From the IMG/VR virus record IMGVR_UViG_3300042731_009409, positions 1 through 64,000 of that record: a DNA stretch of 64,000 bases; one strand, written 5' to 3'. Source of the stretch: a virus. The notes below the pieces were generated by a model. The model was not told the DNA's origin. It did no database searches and was given only the letters and a program-made list of their open reading frames with translations. Shown here in pieces: positions 41,325 through 50,552 of this stretch (positions are counted from its first letter, which is position 1; each line of letters opens with the position of its first letter). The translations under genes and the position numbers were made by a program.

Positions 41325-42428
41325 TTACCTGTAACTTGGATTTGCTTGAGTTGCACAGCCGATTGGCGCTTTATACAATTTCAAAATATTTAATATTTCA
41401 GGATCATTCGTTATTCCTCTGAGCCCCTGTGCAATTGGTTTTGTAGTTCCACCAGGCGCAGAATATTTTATTTTATGACCATCCGTCCATTCTTCAAGAA
41501 TATTTCCCAATATTGGTGGGATTGTTCCAGTGGAAAAACCGCTTGTCGAATACAAAGGTGTGGTCAATTTTTCAATAACCAATTTTGTTAAAGCTCTTTG
41601 TATTAATTTTGGCGGACTATTGTCATCTTCTACATAGCCAAAAACACCACTTATTACCTGATTTTGTCTGCCTTTCCTAAATATCAGGCTTCTACCGGTT
41701 ATTGGGGCAGTAAAAATATCAGTATATTCCAGAGAATTTACAAGCTTTATCCTTGGATTCCAACGATCTGAAAAGTCATTTAATCTATTATACACTTTAT
41801 ATAATGACGTATCTAATTCTGTCGTACTATCGTTTATTTTTATATATGATATGCTTATAATCGGAACGCCAAAATGTAAAGTGTCACTGTCGGTCCCATC
41901 AACACTCAAAATTAAAGATCTTGGGTTAAACCATTGTCTACAAGCTCTATCAATAAACGCTTGCCACATTTCTATCGCTGCCAAAACGGTTTCATCGTCA
42001 TAATCTGCTTCGAGCAAACCTTGATCTCTTATGTCCTGTATAGATATATATGTATCGACAGATGAGCCAGCGCTTTGAACCAATACCTCAAAGTCTTCTT
42101 GCCCCGACTGATAAGGCGCAGCAGCAGTTATCTTCCATCTCCACTCGATCCTATGTGTACCTATGGGTTCAGCAATAGACGGCGTCCAACCCTTACTCTC
42201 GGTGTTATCATAAGCATAATATGAACCTACAGCAAAATGGCCTGGCAAACTACTTACATCTTCATATTCTCCTTCTGTTGTCGGGAATACTTGGGTTCCC
42301 GGTAAACCTCCGGTTATATCAATTATCCTGTATCCAACTTCATATGCATCTGTTTTGACCCCATTTACCAGGATAAACCAGTTTAATACAGATGTAGTAT
42401 TCGATTCACCTCTTGCTAAAGATGCCAT
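41325..42428 (-). CDS. Head-tail connector protein with N-terminal Ig-like domain
   Basis: A 367-residue protein. Residues 1-125 form a beta domain (WFILVNGVKTDAYEVGYRI). Residues 130-330 match gp6-type head-tail adaptors: YISIQDIRDQGLLEADYDDE, a helix around AIEMWQAFIDRACRQWF, and ISISYIKINDS. The adaptor forms a ring below the portal. Fusion to a large N-terminal beta domain is unusual for the small (100-200 residue) connector family. Confidence 0.7.
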   Translation of the reverse strand: MASLARGESNTTSVLNWFILVNGVKTDAYEVGYRIIDITGGLPGTQVFPTTEGEYEDVSSLPGHFAVGSYYAYDNTESKGWTPSIAEPIGTHRIEWRWKITAAAPYQSGQEDFEVLVQSAGSSVDTYISIQDIRDQGLLEADYDDETVLAAIEMWQAFIDRACRQWFNPRSLILSVDGTDSDTLHFGVPIISISYIKINDSTTELDTSLYKVYNRLNDFSDRWNPRIKLVNSLEYTDIFTAPITGRSLIFRKGRQNQVISGVFGYVEDDNSPPKLIQRALTKLVIEKLTTPLYSTSGFSTGTIPPILGNILEEWTDGHKIKYSAPGGTTKPIAQGLRGITNDPEILNILKLYKAPIGCATQANPSYR

Positions 42429-42429
42429 T

Positions 42430-42732
42430 TTATATTACTCCATACCAAAAGCTTTTTTTAATTTCTCTTTTACTTGCAACTTCCAGGTTTGTTTTAAAAC
42501 CATGTTCTTTTAGCCATCTTTTAGCTTCTTCTGGAGTCCATTTGTTAGACTTAAATCTGATTGTTTGAATCTCTGAAACTGTCTTGCCATTTATTTTTTT
42601 TAAACCTATTATCACATCCACACCCTTTGGAAATCCTTTTGGTCTAAACCTTCTGAACGAATCATATTGGCTCGGTTCTGTTTGTCTAGCTGCGTGTTCG
42701 TTTGGAAACGGTTTTGATACAATTTCTTCCAT
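42430..42732 (-). CDS. Conserved phage protein with PNEHAARQ motif
   Basis: A 100-residue protein: KPFPNEHAARQTEPSQYDSF, then KGVDVIIGLK, then TPEEAKRWLKEHGFK. I recall this short domain as a recurrent module in phage head and protease regions; its function is not known to me. Here it is a stand-alone gene between fibre-like and connector genes. Confidence 0.7.
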   Translation of the reverse strand: MEEIVSKPFPNEHAARQTEPSQYDSFRRFRPKGFPKGVDVIIGLKKINGKTVSEIQTIRFKSNKWTPEEAKRWLKEHGFKTNLEVASKREIKKSFWYGVI

Positions 42733-42743
42733 TTTTATTAAAC

Positions 42744-43046
42744 CTAAGGCAAAATACCGTCCGGATCGAACGGTGTGCCTATTACGTTGTTCAGACCAAG
42801 ATGTTCTGTATCCAAATCTTGATAAAACGCTTGCAACACATCATCTGCAATTGGCGCAGTTACTAGATCGATTGATTGATCGCTAGTTTCTGTCCAACCA
42901 AAATTTTCGTCGTCCGGTTCGTAAACTTGTCCATTTACAACTATTTTAATTGTACCGGATACAAACTTCGACGGCGTATTAAATGATTTATTTACACCGT
43001 CGATAGTTCCGCTAAGTTTTTCCAAAACAGAATTGTAAAGAGACAT
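42744..43046 (-). CDS. Small beta-rich structural protein
   Basis: A 100-residue protein (LSGTIDGVNKSFNTPSKFVS, GTIKIVVNGQVYEP) with the 'function-like' beta pattern often seen in phage structural or fibre attachment domains. It overlaps the membrane protein gene at its start by one base. Role inferred from context only. Confidence 0.65.
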   Translation of the reverse strand: MSLYNSVLEKLSGTIDGVNKSFNTPSKFVSGTIKIVVNGQVYEPDDENFGWTETSDQSIDLVTAPIADDVLQAFYQDLDTEHLGLNNVIGTPFDPDGILP

Positions 43047-43504
43047 TATTCCTCTTCTATCTTTTTCTTTATCTCGTCAACCTTAGTCAATAGAATTCTT
43101 ATAGTTGCATTTCTTTCTTCTTGTTTTTCGCTATTTATTCTTATTTTTTGTACATCTTTTTCTAAAGATATTAATTGTTGTTTTTGTTCACCTATTGTGT
43201 TTTTTGAATATTCTGTATCAGCTTTTAAAGTTGTAAAAGATATTATAGCAGCCACTATAGCGAATAACAATGTAGTTACAGCACCTATCAAGAATTTACG
43301 AAAATTCTTCCAAGAATTTATCTCAGAAATCAAATTTGGTAATTTCTTCAACGTTTCCTCTGTGTTTTTTATTCTTTCTTCGTTTACACATTTGTGTATT
43401 CTTATTCTGTCTATTGTGGACCAAACAGAATCTAGATTTTTTTCTATTGGTTCTATTTTAGAATCAAACAACCATTTTATATTTTCGTCAATTTTGTTGG
43501 TCAT
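43046..43504 (-). CDS. Membrane-anchored coiled-coil protein
   Basis: A 152-residue protein with helical N-terminal part (1-65), a single membrane segment at about 70-92 (FLIGAVTTLLFAIVAAIISF) and a C-terminal coiled coil (EQKQQLISLEKDVQKIRINS). XhlA-like lysis proteins have similar elements but are smaller. It is an unexpected membrane protein among neck genes; it could be a lysis or superinfection protein inserted in the operon. Confidence 0.6.
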   Translation of the reverse strand: MTNKIDENIKWLFDSKIEPIEKNLDSVWSTIDRIRIHKCVNEERIKNTEETLKKLPNLISEINSWKNFRKFLIGAVTTLLFAIVAAIISFTTLKADTEYSKNTIGEQKQQLISLEKDVQKIRINSEKQEERNATIRILLTKVDEIKKKIEEE

Positions 43505-43507
43505 TTT

Positions 43508-44056
43508 CTACTCATAATCCGGGTCTTCATAAACAGACGTAAAATATCTAGCTCTTGCCAATTCAGCATTTTCGTTCGGGTTTGACAACTTTTTATAAGG
43601 TGTGTGATTTTCAAGATGTACAGTCATTCTGTTTATTTTTGGTATGCCAAAAATATCTAAACCAGCAGACGACCAAATAATTGGTTGCGGTGGAGCAAAA
43701 TCTAAATCCAATTGTAAAATTGAACCAGTTATTACACCACCAGTATTTAATTCTGTTTTTGTCTTTTTATATGATCTTGTAATCCAGTCCTTCAAATTGT
43801 GATAATAAACTGTTTTTAATGGCTGTTGTATGTTGTTTGACCAAAATTTTACAATAATGGCATTGCCCGTTTTGGGAGTATTTATATCTTCCGAAAAATC
43901 AATCTGAGCAGATTGTATTTCTATTGCTTCACCAGCGTTCGGTTTTAGTTCCCACGTGCTATCTTCTAAAGTTGTCCATGTTTCTGGGTCATCAAAATAA
44001 TGTGTCCCGATTGTGTCAGAGCGTTTAGTTATGTCAGGTAAACCGTTGTATTGCAT
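43508..44056 (-). CDS. Hypothetical structural protein
   Basis: A 182-residue protein with beta-rich character (KTGNAIIVKFWSNNIQQPLK, SILQLDLDFAPPQP). It lies between the fibre block and connector genes and shares one base with the next gene upstream. Not recognised; virion role inferred from position. Confidence 0.6.
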   Translation of the reverse strand: MQYNGLPDITKRSDTIGTHYFDDPETWTTLEDSTWELKPNAGEAIEIQSAQIDFSEDINTPKTGNAIIVKFWSNNIQQPLKTVYYHNLKDWITRSYKKTKTELNTGGVITGSILQLDLDFAPPQPIIWSSAGLDIFGIPKINRMTVHLENHTPYKKLSNPNENAELARARYFTSVYEDPDYE

Positions 44057-44331
44057 CAGAAAATTGCCTCCCAGTCGAAAGATACTGTTCTTATTCCTCT
44101 TTTATTTTTCCCCCCGTTTGCAGACACAGAAAATGTGAAAAATCTGTTAGTTATATTTATAACCCTTAAATTGCCAGAACCATCAAACCTTACATTTGAA
44201 AATTTTATTTTTTTTGGTATATCAGCAGAAATAAATGGAAATTGCACGTTATTTGTTAAATCAACCCAACCCCTGTTCGGGTAAATTGTCATCGAAAAAA
44301 TTTCAGAACCAGATAGTGAATGATTTTTCAA
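44056..44331 (-). CDS. Hypothetical structural protein
   Basis: A 91-residue beta-rich protein (SMTIYPNRGWVDLTNNVQF, SNVRFDGSGNLRVINITN). It directly follows the glycosidase-like fibre gene. The sequence resembles a small attachment or cap domain; no family is recognised. Confidence 0.6.
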   Translation of the reverse strand: MKNHSLSGSEIFSMTIYPNRGWVDLTNNVQFPFISADIPKKIKFSNVRFDGSGNLRVINITNRFFTFSVSANGGKNKRGIRTVSFDWEAIF

Positions 44332-44339
44332 TTTTGCTC

Positions 44340-46526
44340 CTAAGTTGTTTCCGGCCCAAGAATCATCGCTTTAACAAGGCCTGAACCGGTTCTGTTTGCC
44401 ACTGCTTGAGCAAACACACCTACACTACCATTTGTGTTTGGCGCGGCCGCTTTAGCAGTCGTGCTTGTATATAGACCGTCTCCTATTGATGTAGTTGCTG
44501 TAACATTTACATCCCAAACTCCTTTAGTTGCAACCGTGATATATTCGGTGTCATCACCTCCAATCGCTATAACGCCTATAACATTTATATCATTTGCGGT
44601 TGTTGTATCATCACAACTTTCGGCTGTGCTTTGATGCAAAATAACAACATCACCAGCAACTAATGTTCCACCGCTATTATTTACCAATTTTATAGTTTGC
44701 TCGGACAGCCAAATATTGCCGTCATACCAACATGGCAAATTCCAATCCGTGTTAAAACAGGTATCGCCTATTTTAGGATTTAAAACTGAAATCATTTCGG
44801 CTGTTGATTTTGGTCCATATGTATAAGGCAGAAGTCCTTTATGGTAAACTATTTCAGATTTTTGATTATTTGAGTCGGAAAAATCAAGTTTTAGTTCTCC
44901 ATGTTCTACAAATCTCGTATAAAGATCTGTATCTACTAAATCAACCTGTATAGAAGGGCTATTTGTGTAAATTTTGCCTAGCGGAGTCATATCACTTCTG
45001 GGCCAATATTTTACAGCGGCAGAACTTGCTCCATAATATTGATCGGAAGTTCCCCACGCTTCTAAACACCACATCAAAGCGGAAAGTTCGCCAAAATTAT
45101 ATAGATCTTGTCCAATTGAATTGCTATTACTTATAACACCAACAGCAGCAAGATTAATTCCCATTGAATAGCGGTAACTATTCGCTGCAACACCCCTGTT
45201 TGCCCAATCTGTTTTTGATTCATATCCATCTGGCGTTGATGCAGTATAAGCAAGATCGTTTATTGGGAATGATTCCAACAAATACCAATCGTTATAAGTC
45301 AAATTTGATGGATCGGAATCGGGATTCCAAGTTGCGTCATAATCACTTGATAAAATATCGTCTATATCCCAAGCATTTACAAAACAAATATTGGCCGAAC
45401 TAAGACCATGTACATGATCAACTTTTGCATTAAATGCGTCTCTACCATTTGTTGCAGCAGAACCATAATCCCAGCCAGCTTCATCCATGAAAATACCGCT
45501 GGTTCCAAGAGTATTCCAATCATCTGCTTTATCATCAAAATTTGCATCTGTTTGATTTACTGAAACATAACCAAAAATTTTTACGCTTGGTTTTACAGTT
45601 TTTATTCTTTGTATAATTCTCCAGGTATTCGCTATATCTCCATGATCACCTACCAAATATTCGTCATCAGTATCCCAGTCATTATCCGTTCCACCAGACA
45701 AAGTTGCTGTTATTGTTGTAGAAGTATTTGCGGTAATAGTTCCACTACTGCCATCAGTAGTATTTATAATCACCTTGCCAACAAATTCGTTTGTCGTCCA
45801 ACTTTTTGAACTATCTGTCAAAACGGATTGCCCATCTGAGCCAGTATGAGATCCTTGCGTTAATAATTCCTGCAAAGAATTCCCAAGAACGATCAAATCA
45901 TATTTGCACATATCGAGTGCAACTTTCTTCCAATCCCAACCATTTTGCGCTGAATTAAAACTTCCTGGCCACCCATAATAAATAAGTAATTTTTTAGGTC
46001 CTGTATACAATGATTGGTCAATTTGCAATTGATGCCAGCCAGTATTGCCATTATGCAAACCTTCCAAAATTGAAACACGATCATTAATGCAAACAAAAGT
46101 CGAAACATAAAGAGGATTTGCAGATGGATTAAGAATTTCACGTTCATTATGCAGCGCAAGCATAAAAGGCGGCGGACCTTTTTTGCCTGTTACAGAATCT
46201 GTCCAAATAGGTGAACCCTCCAACAATGTTTGAATTTCTGTACTTATTGCTGTTGGATTTAATACAGCAACATTTCTTACAATATCATCCTCAAGTTGAT
46301 CTTGTTCTTGTTGAGCAATAATTGCGTCAACAGCATCTTTTTCGGCTTGAGACATTTCTACTACAGTGTCTGAAACAACTTTCCAATACTTTTGGGCAAC
46401 ACCACTAACGCCTGATAAATTAGGATTTATCAGCCAGGTGCCCGATGGATATTCAGGCGTATTCACTGTTGTTAAGTATTCATATATACCGTTTGCATCT
46501 GCCGTTCTTTTTATTACATCTGCCAT
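44340..46526 (-). CDS. Fibre/decoration protein with TIM-barrel glycosidase-like domain
   Basis: A 728-residue protein from ATG 46526 behind AGGAGGGG. Residues 170-530 follow the strand-helix rhythm of spherulin-4/GH114-like TIM barrels: KLLIYYGWPGSFN, KYDLIVLGNSLQ, VKIFGYVSVNQTD, GTSGIFMDEAGWDYG (acidic residues D and E at the barrel end) and NICFVNAWDIDD. Such enzymes cut galactosaminogalactan-type or related glycans. The C-terminal 110 residues (GTLVAGDVVILHQSTAES to FAQAVANRTGSGLVKAMI) resemble a DUF2190-like capsid-decoration barrel, also seen in the 48832-50526 protein. A polysaccharide depolymerase displayed on the virion is a reasonable inference. Confidence 0.65.
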   Translation of the reverse strand: MADVIKRTADANGIYEYLTTVNTPEYPSGTWLINPNLSGVSGVAQKYWKVVSDTVVEMSQAEKDAVDAIIAQQEQDQLEDDIVRNVAVLNPTAISTEIQTLLEGSPIWTDSVTGKKGPPPFMLALHNEREILNPSANPLYVSTFVCINDRVSILEGLHNGNTGWHQLQIDQSLYTGPKKLLIYYGWPGSFNSAQNGWDWKKVALDMCKYDLIVLGNSLQELLTQGSHTGSDGQSVLTDSSKSWTTNEFVGKVIINTTDGSSGTITANTSTTITATLSGGTDNDWDTDDEYLVGDHGDIANTWRIIQRIKTVKPSVKIFGYVSVNQTDANFDDKADDWNTLGTSGIFMDEAGWDYGSAATNGRDAFNAKVDHVHGLSSANICFVNAWDIDDILSSDYDATWNPDSDPSNLTYNDWYLLESFPINDLAYTASTPDGYESKTDWANRGVAANSYRYSMGINLAAVGVISNSNSIGQDLYNFGELSALMWCLEAWGTSDQYYGASSAAVKYWPRSDMTPLGKIYTNSPSIQVDLVDTDLYTRFVEHGELKLDFSDSNNQKSEIVYHKGLLPYTYGPKSTAEMISVLNPKIGDTCFNTDWNLPCWYDGNIWLSEQTIKLVNNSGGTLVAGDVVILHQSTAESCDDTTTANDINVIGVIAIGGDDTEYITVATKGVWDVNVTATTSIGDGLYTSTTAKAAAPNTNGSVGVFAQAVANRTGSGLVKAMILGPETT

Positions 46527-46527
46527 A

Positions 46528-47229
46528 TTATCCCCTCCTGCGTGGCGCAAGAACGTTGAAAGTCCAATATGAACTTGCATATATTGAACTTCCTGTTACT
46601 AAATAATTTGTTCTATCTTTCATATTAGCGTCAGTTCCGGTAGTAGTTTGTGGCACTCCTTCATTCAATGGTGCATCAAAAAGTTTGTCATAAACCCTAT
46701 CGTGTCCTCTGGCATAATAGATTTGGCCAATTTCAGAATCGCTTAATTCTCGATTAAAAATTTGTAATCCAGAAAGCCTGCCAAAAAAACCTCTTGAATA
46801 ACCAGACCTATTGCCAGCAATTAAATTTGTTCCACTGTCCGAAACGTTCGAACCAGAACCGGCCACGGACGTTTGAAGTGATACCGACTCTCCATTGATA
46901 TATAATTTGCCAAATGTAGAAGTATATACAGCCGCAACATGCTGCCATTGATTTAACGTAATAGAATAATCTACAGCCCTATAATTTGCATTTCCTGTTT
47001 CACGGTATCTATAAAAAGCCAACGTCTCATTACTTGCATTATCATCCACAAAAAACATCCAACCTGTGGATACACCTTCTTTGCACAATATTCTTCCATA
47101 AGAAGATTGACCCCAACCTAATGGATAAATCCAAGCACTAACGGCAAGGGGATCTAAATCTTCAAGATGGGATGGAGCACCAAAATCTATTCCAGAAGTA
47201 GAAAAAGAGCTATCTAAACGAACACCCAT
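46528..47229 (-). CDS. LamG/concanavalin-like virion protein
   Basis: A 233-residue protein with a jelly-roll lectin signature: AVSAWIYPLGWG, LNQWQHVAAVYTS, GKLYINGE and FGRLSGLQIFNRELSDSEI. These are the standard blocks of LamG-like domains that bind carbohydrate. It is encoded between two fibre-type proteins and probably presents a sugar-binding head. Confidence 0.8.
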   Translation of the reverse strand: MGVRLDSSFSTSGIDFGAPSHLEDLDPLAVSAWIYPLGWGQSSYGRILCKEGVSTGWMFFVDDNASNETLAFYRYRETGNANYRAVDYSITLNQWQHVAAVYTSTFGKLYINGESVSLQTSVAGSGSNVSDSGTNLIAGNRSGYSRGFFGRLSGLQIFNRELSDSEIGQIYYARGHDRVYDKLFDAPLNEGVPQTTTGTDANMKDRTNYLVTGSSIYASSYWTFNVLAPRRRG

Positions 47230-48416
47230 TAGCTAAACCTTATTCCTAACATCAATAGCGTCCAATCGCCGCTCAATTCTGTTCCAGCTTGTGGGTTTAC
47301 ACGTGTCATTTCGAACTGCACTATTTCACCAGCACTAACAGACAAAGAAGAAATAGCAATTGTTTCTGAATCGTATTGCCATTGTTCGTTATCTGGAATG
47401 TCAATGTCATCCATTGTAAAACCAGCTGTCCAACTGTCAACCGTGTTTGGCAAACCCCTATTATAAAGTTTTAATCCGACCGTTCTAGATCCGCCTGGAG
47501 CAGTTTCAGCCCTGGATACAATATCTATAATTATATTTGTAATTCCTGACGGCAATCTGACAGTAAAGCCAATGCCCTCCTCGGTAGTATCGTCAAACCG
47601 CCTAACATAAAAAGCCGAGTTGTTAGAATCTACACCACCACCAGCGTGCACATTAACTGTCCAATCCGAATTAATAGGGAACTCTAATTGATCAGCAAAG
47701 ATTTGAAATTCTGGATAAGACGAACCGCCACCAGGAGGTTCTGACCAACTTCCATCAGCCCTTAAATAGTTAGTTGTACCACCACCTAATTTAGGCAATA
47801 AACCATGTGCTGATGTAGTAGCGTTTAAATCTGTGTTGTCATCAGGAGCGCTTAAATCATCTAATTTTATAGCATCTCCACCACCACTCTCATGTGAAGT
47901 ATTGTGTGAAGTAGGCGTCCTTGAATCGCTCAAACGGCTATCATTTCCTTCGCAAGCCGTATTCGCAGACGAACCATAAACTTGTTGAGAACCAGTTAAT
48001 TTACTGCTACCATCTAAACCTGCATAACCGCTAGCAGCATTTTTGTTAGCCGTCATTTCGGCTCCTGCTGCCGCTACATTAGTAGCATCTGTTACGTCAG
48101 CATTTGCCTCAATATTATCTAACTTGCTACCATCTGTCGACAAATCTCTTCCGTCTACAGTTCCAGAAGTCGCAATATTTCCGGAATCATCAACGGTAAC
48201 AGAACTGTTTTGTAAAACTTTTCCGGTCGTACCGTCGAATCTTGCTACGGCGTTATCAGTTGAACTTGCATCACCAACAACATTACCTTTTATTTCCGTT
48301 TCGGTTCCGCCATCATCTTTTATATACAAACTGCCATCGGTTTTAACATAAAGTTTTTGATAACCAGTTGCTGGTATATCATGGCTGTCAGTTTCCTTTA
48401 GTGTTATTTCTGACAT
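47229..48416 (-). CDS. Fibre protein
   Basis: A 395-residue protein. The N-terminal part (YQKLYVKTDGSLYIKDDGGT, AVARFDGTTGKVLQNSSVTV) and the middle SRLSDSRTPTSHNTSH are repeats typical of phage side fibres. The C-terminal sandwich (AFYVRRFDDTTEEGIGFTVR to LLMLGIRF) resembles the C-terminal domain of the three fibre paralogues at 20.3-23.9 kb. One-base overlap with the lectin gene. Confidence 0.75.
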   Translation of the reverse strand: MSEITLKETDSHDIPATGYQKLYVKTDGSLYIKDDGGTETEIKGNVVGDASSTDNAVARFDGTTGKVLQNSSVTVDDSGNIATSGTVDGRDLSTDGSKLDNIEANADVTDATNVAAAGAEMTANKNAASGYAGLDGSSKLTGSQQVYGSSANTACEGNDSRLSDSRTPTSHNTSHESGGGDAIKLDDLSAPDDNTDLNATTSAHGLLPKLGGGTTNYLRADGSWSEPPGGGSSYPEFQIFADQLEFPINSDWTVNVHAGGGVDSNNSAFYVRRFDDTTEEGIGFTVRLPSGITNIIIDIVSRAETAPGGSRTVGLKLYNRGLPNTVDSWTAGFTMDDIDIPDNEQWQYDSETIAISSLSVSAGEIVQFEMTRVNPQAGTELSGDWTLLMLGIRFS

Positions 48417-48418
48417 TA

Positions 48419-48826
48419 TTACTCCAATACAACAAGCTCACCATCTAATATTAAATTACCTTCGATTGTAATATTGTGATGTACAATATATTGATAATGC
48501 TCCAAAACAGAAACTGTTGTGCCAACTGGAATAAACTTTCTAACGCCAACTGCAACGTTAGCCATTAAATCTGTCAGAGTATGACCAGGATATTGATTAC
48601 TTGCGTTATCATTATCGAACAAACAGAGATTATTACCGTTTCTATAAATGCCAACATTTTCATCTCTGTTCGATTCGTCTTGTAAAAAAATACCTGCTGT
48701 TTCTATAGCATCTTCTTGTGGCTCAATTGGCGTAGGAGCACCAAACGGATTAATATCATTATCATCACCTCCAAGAGCTGTTGATTCTACTTTTGTAACT
48801 TGTACTCTATCTACGCCAATAGCCAT
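48419..48826 (-). CDS. Small fibre-associated protein
   Basis: A 135-residue protein ending in a short beta-helical stretch (YQYIVHHNITIEGNLILDGE) like the ends of display fibres, with VFLQDESNRDENVGIYRNGN-type middle. It is translated between two fibre genes and is probably part of the same appendage. Confidence 0.65.
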   Translation of the reverse strand: MAIGVDRVQVTKVESTALGGDDNDINPFGAPTPIEPQEDAIETAGIFLQDESNRDENVGIYRNGNNLCLFDNDNASNQYPGHTLTDLMANVAVGVRKFIPVGTTVSVLEHYQYIVHHNITIEGNLILDGELVVLE

Positions 48827-48831
48827 TTTAT

Positions 48832-50526
48832 TTATGCAGCTTTCTTACCAATATATTGAGGAGCAACATCAAGATCGGTGGCATTTTTTGCCGTCCCTAC
48901 AAAAATAACGTGATTTCCTGCTGAGACATTTCCAATCCCACTTACCAAACCGCCAGAATCGCCGACATAATATCTATCACCAACTGTTGCGCCAGAAATA
49001 ACACCAACCGCAACACCAAGTTTTACAACCGTACCAGTACCAGATGCGGAGATTCCACCAGACTCTTCAACAACTCCGATTATATCAATCCTGCCAGTTA
49101 CACTTGCTTGGCATTCTCGGATTTCATCATTGGTGGTTCCCCATTCAACAGCATCGCCCTGCGCCAAAGTTTCTTCAGCAGTTAATTCATCTTCCAAACG
49201 ATCTGCACTTCCAATCGCGTGAGTGTGCAAAGTAGTTGCACCACCACCAGTCAACTCGTTTAAATTTGCAGCAGTTACATTTGTAGTCGTTGAAACTCCG
49301 TTAACAGTAAATTGCAAAGGAACGCCAAGAACATTTAGAGACGTTGCTTTAGAAATAGTAGTCCCATCAACCAAAGCTTCTAAATCGCCAGACCCATCAA
49401 ATTGCAAACCTGGATCGGATGCTGCTAAATCAATACCGATGCCACTAGAAGTAATTTCAATTCCTGCACTGGTATTTGCTTTTGCCTGCAAATCTCCACT
49501 TGAAAACTCCAAGCCCGGATCGGTCGCAAGAGAAATAGCAGCGATTCCGCTTGTGACAACAAGACCATAATCAGAATCAAAAGTGACTTTACCTTTTGTT
49601 CCACCACCACTTGCCGATGTAGCATCAGGAATCGAACTTGCACCCGTCATTGCCTGCCAGGTATCAGCATCATCATCCCAGATATAAGCTTGATCGAGAT
49701 TTTCGATTGTATGAATTTCGCCCGGAATCAAAGAACTTTGCGTTCTATTAAATCCAAAATTGGTGCTCCCGGGAACGGACGAAGGCAGAGTGGATAATGT
49801 CTTTTTGGTATATTGAGTTTCGCCGCCAAAATCTACAATTTGACAATCTGCTTGAGTTCCCCAAGTTCCGTAAATTGAAGATGCAGAACCATCATTGTCA
49901 TCCTCGATTATTACGACAACGCCATCAGTGTCAATTGCATCTAAATCTGTGGAAAAATAAGCTCCCCAAATCGCAGAACCATCACCTTGAATTGCTGCAG
50001 CAAGGTTTGTCATGCTGTCGGCTACAGTTGCACCAATCGTATACTGCACATCGCCGCCTGTGCCCGCTCCATATGTTCTTGTAGTAGTTCCATCCGTAAC
50101 AACAATCGTGTCACCAGAAGAAGGGTTTGAAGCCATCGTGAGAGCCACAGAAGCTAATACGCCTTCGGTATCATCTAGCTGATTCTCGTGCAACACAAGC
50201 TCCTTTACCTGACCACCAGTAATTACAGCAGTATCTAATTGCCCTTTGTTAACGGCATCTGTTGCAACAGTACCATCGGCTAAGCCAGTGATTTTGTTGG
50301 TACCCATTGCCAGGTTAGATGTAAGGGTCAAGCCGGCAAGACTCGCTCCACTTTGCCCATAAGACAAAGCATCGCCAGATGCACTTGCACTTGCAAGCCC
50401 AGTCACCTTGTTTGTACCCATTGTAATATTGCCAGACATTGCCAAACCGCCAAGAGCAATATCATCTGATGTTGCCATTTCCTCAGCGCCATAGTCACCT
50501 AAAAATAGAGGTTTTCGTGTTGCCAT
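48832..50526 (-). CDS. Head-fibre or decoration protein with repeats
   Basis: A 564-residue protein. The N-terminal 100 residues carry MSGNITMGTNKVTGLASASA-type repeats with periodic Gly-Leu-Ala, found in phage fibre shafts. A middle beta domain, then GLEFSSGDLQAKANTSAGIE repeats follow. The last 120 residues (LAQGDAVEWGTTNDEIRECQ to ISGATVGDRYYVGDSGGLVS) resemble a DUF2190-like decoration barrel. First large gene after the capsid group in transcription order, so attachment to the head is possible. Confidence 0.7.
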   Translation of the reverse strand: MATRKPLFLGDYGAEEMATSDDIALGGLAMSGNITMGTNKVTGLASASASGDALSYGQSGASLAGLTLTSNLAMGTNKITGLADGTVATDAVNKGQLDTAVITGGQVKELVLHENQLDDTEGVLASVALTMASNPSSGDTIVVTDGTTTRTYGAGTGGDVQYTIGATVADSMTNLAAAIQGDGSAIWGAYFSTDLDAIDTDGVVVIIEDDNDGSASSIYGTWGTQADCQIVDFGGETQYTKKTLSTLPSSVPGSTNFGFNRTQSSLIPGEIHTIENLDQAYIWDDDADTWQAMTGASSIPDATSASGGGTKGKVTFDSDYGLVVTSGIAAISLATDPGLEFSSGDLQAKANTSAGIEITSSGIGIDLAASDPGLQFDGSGDLEALVDGTTISKATSLNVLGVPLQFTVNGVSTTTNVTAANLNELTGGGATTLHTHAIGSADRLEDELTAEETLAQGDAVEWGTTNDEIRECQASVTGRIDIIGVVEESGGISASGTGTVVKLGVAVGVISGATVGDRYYVGDSGGLVSGIGNVSAGNHVIFVGTAKNATDLDVAPQYIGKKAA

Positions 50527-50552
50527 TTTTTAAATCCTTTCCTCGTTATGTA

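Noticed and set aside
43197-43517. + strand ORF with hydrophobic character
   Set aside because: Mirror of the membrane segment and coiled coil of the - strand gene 43046-43504.
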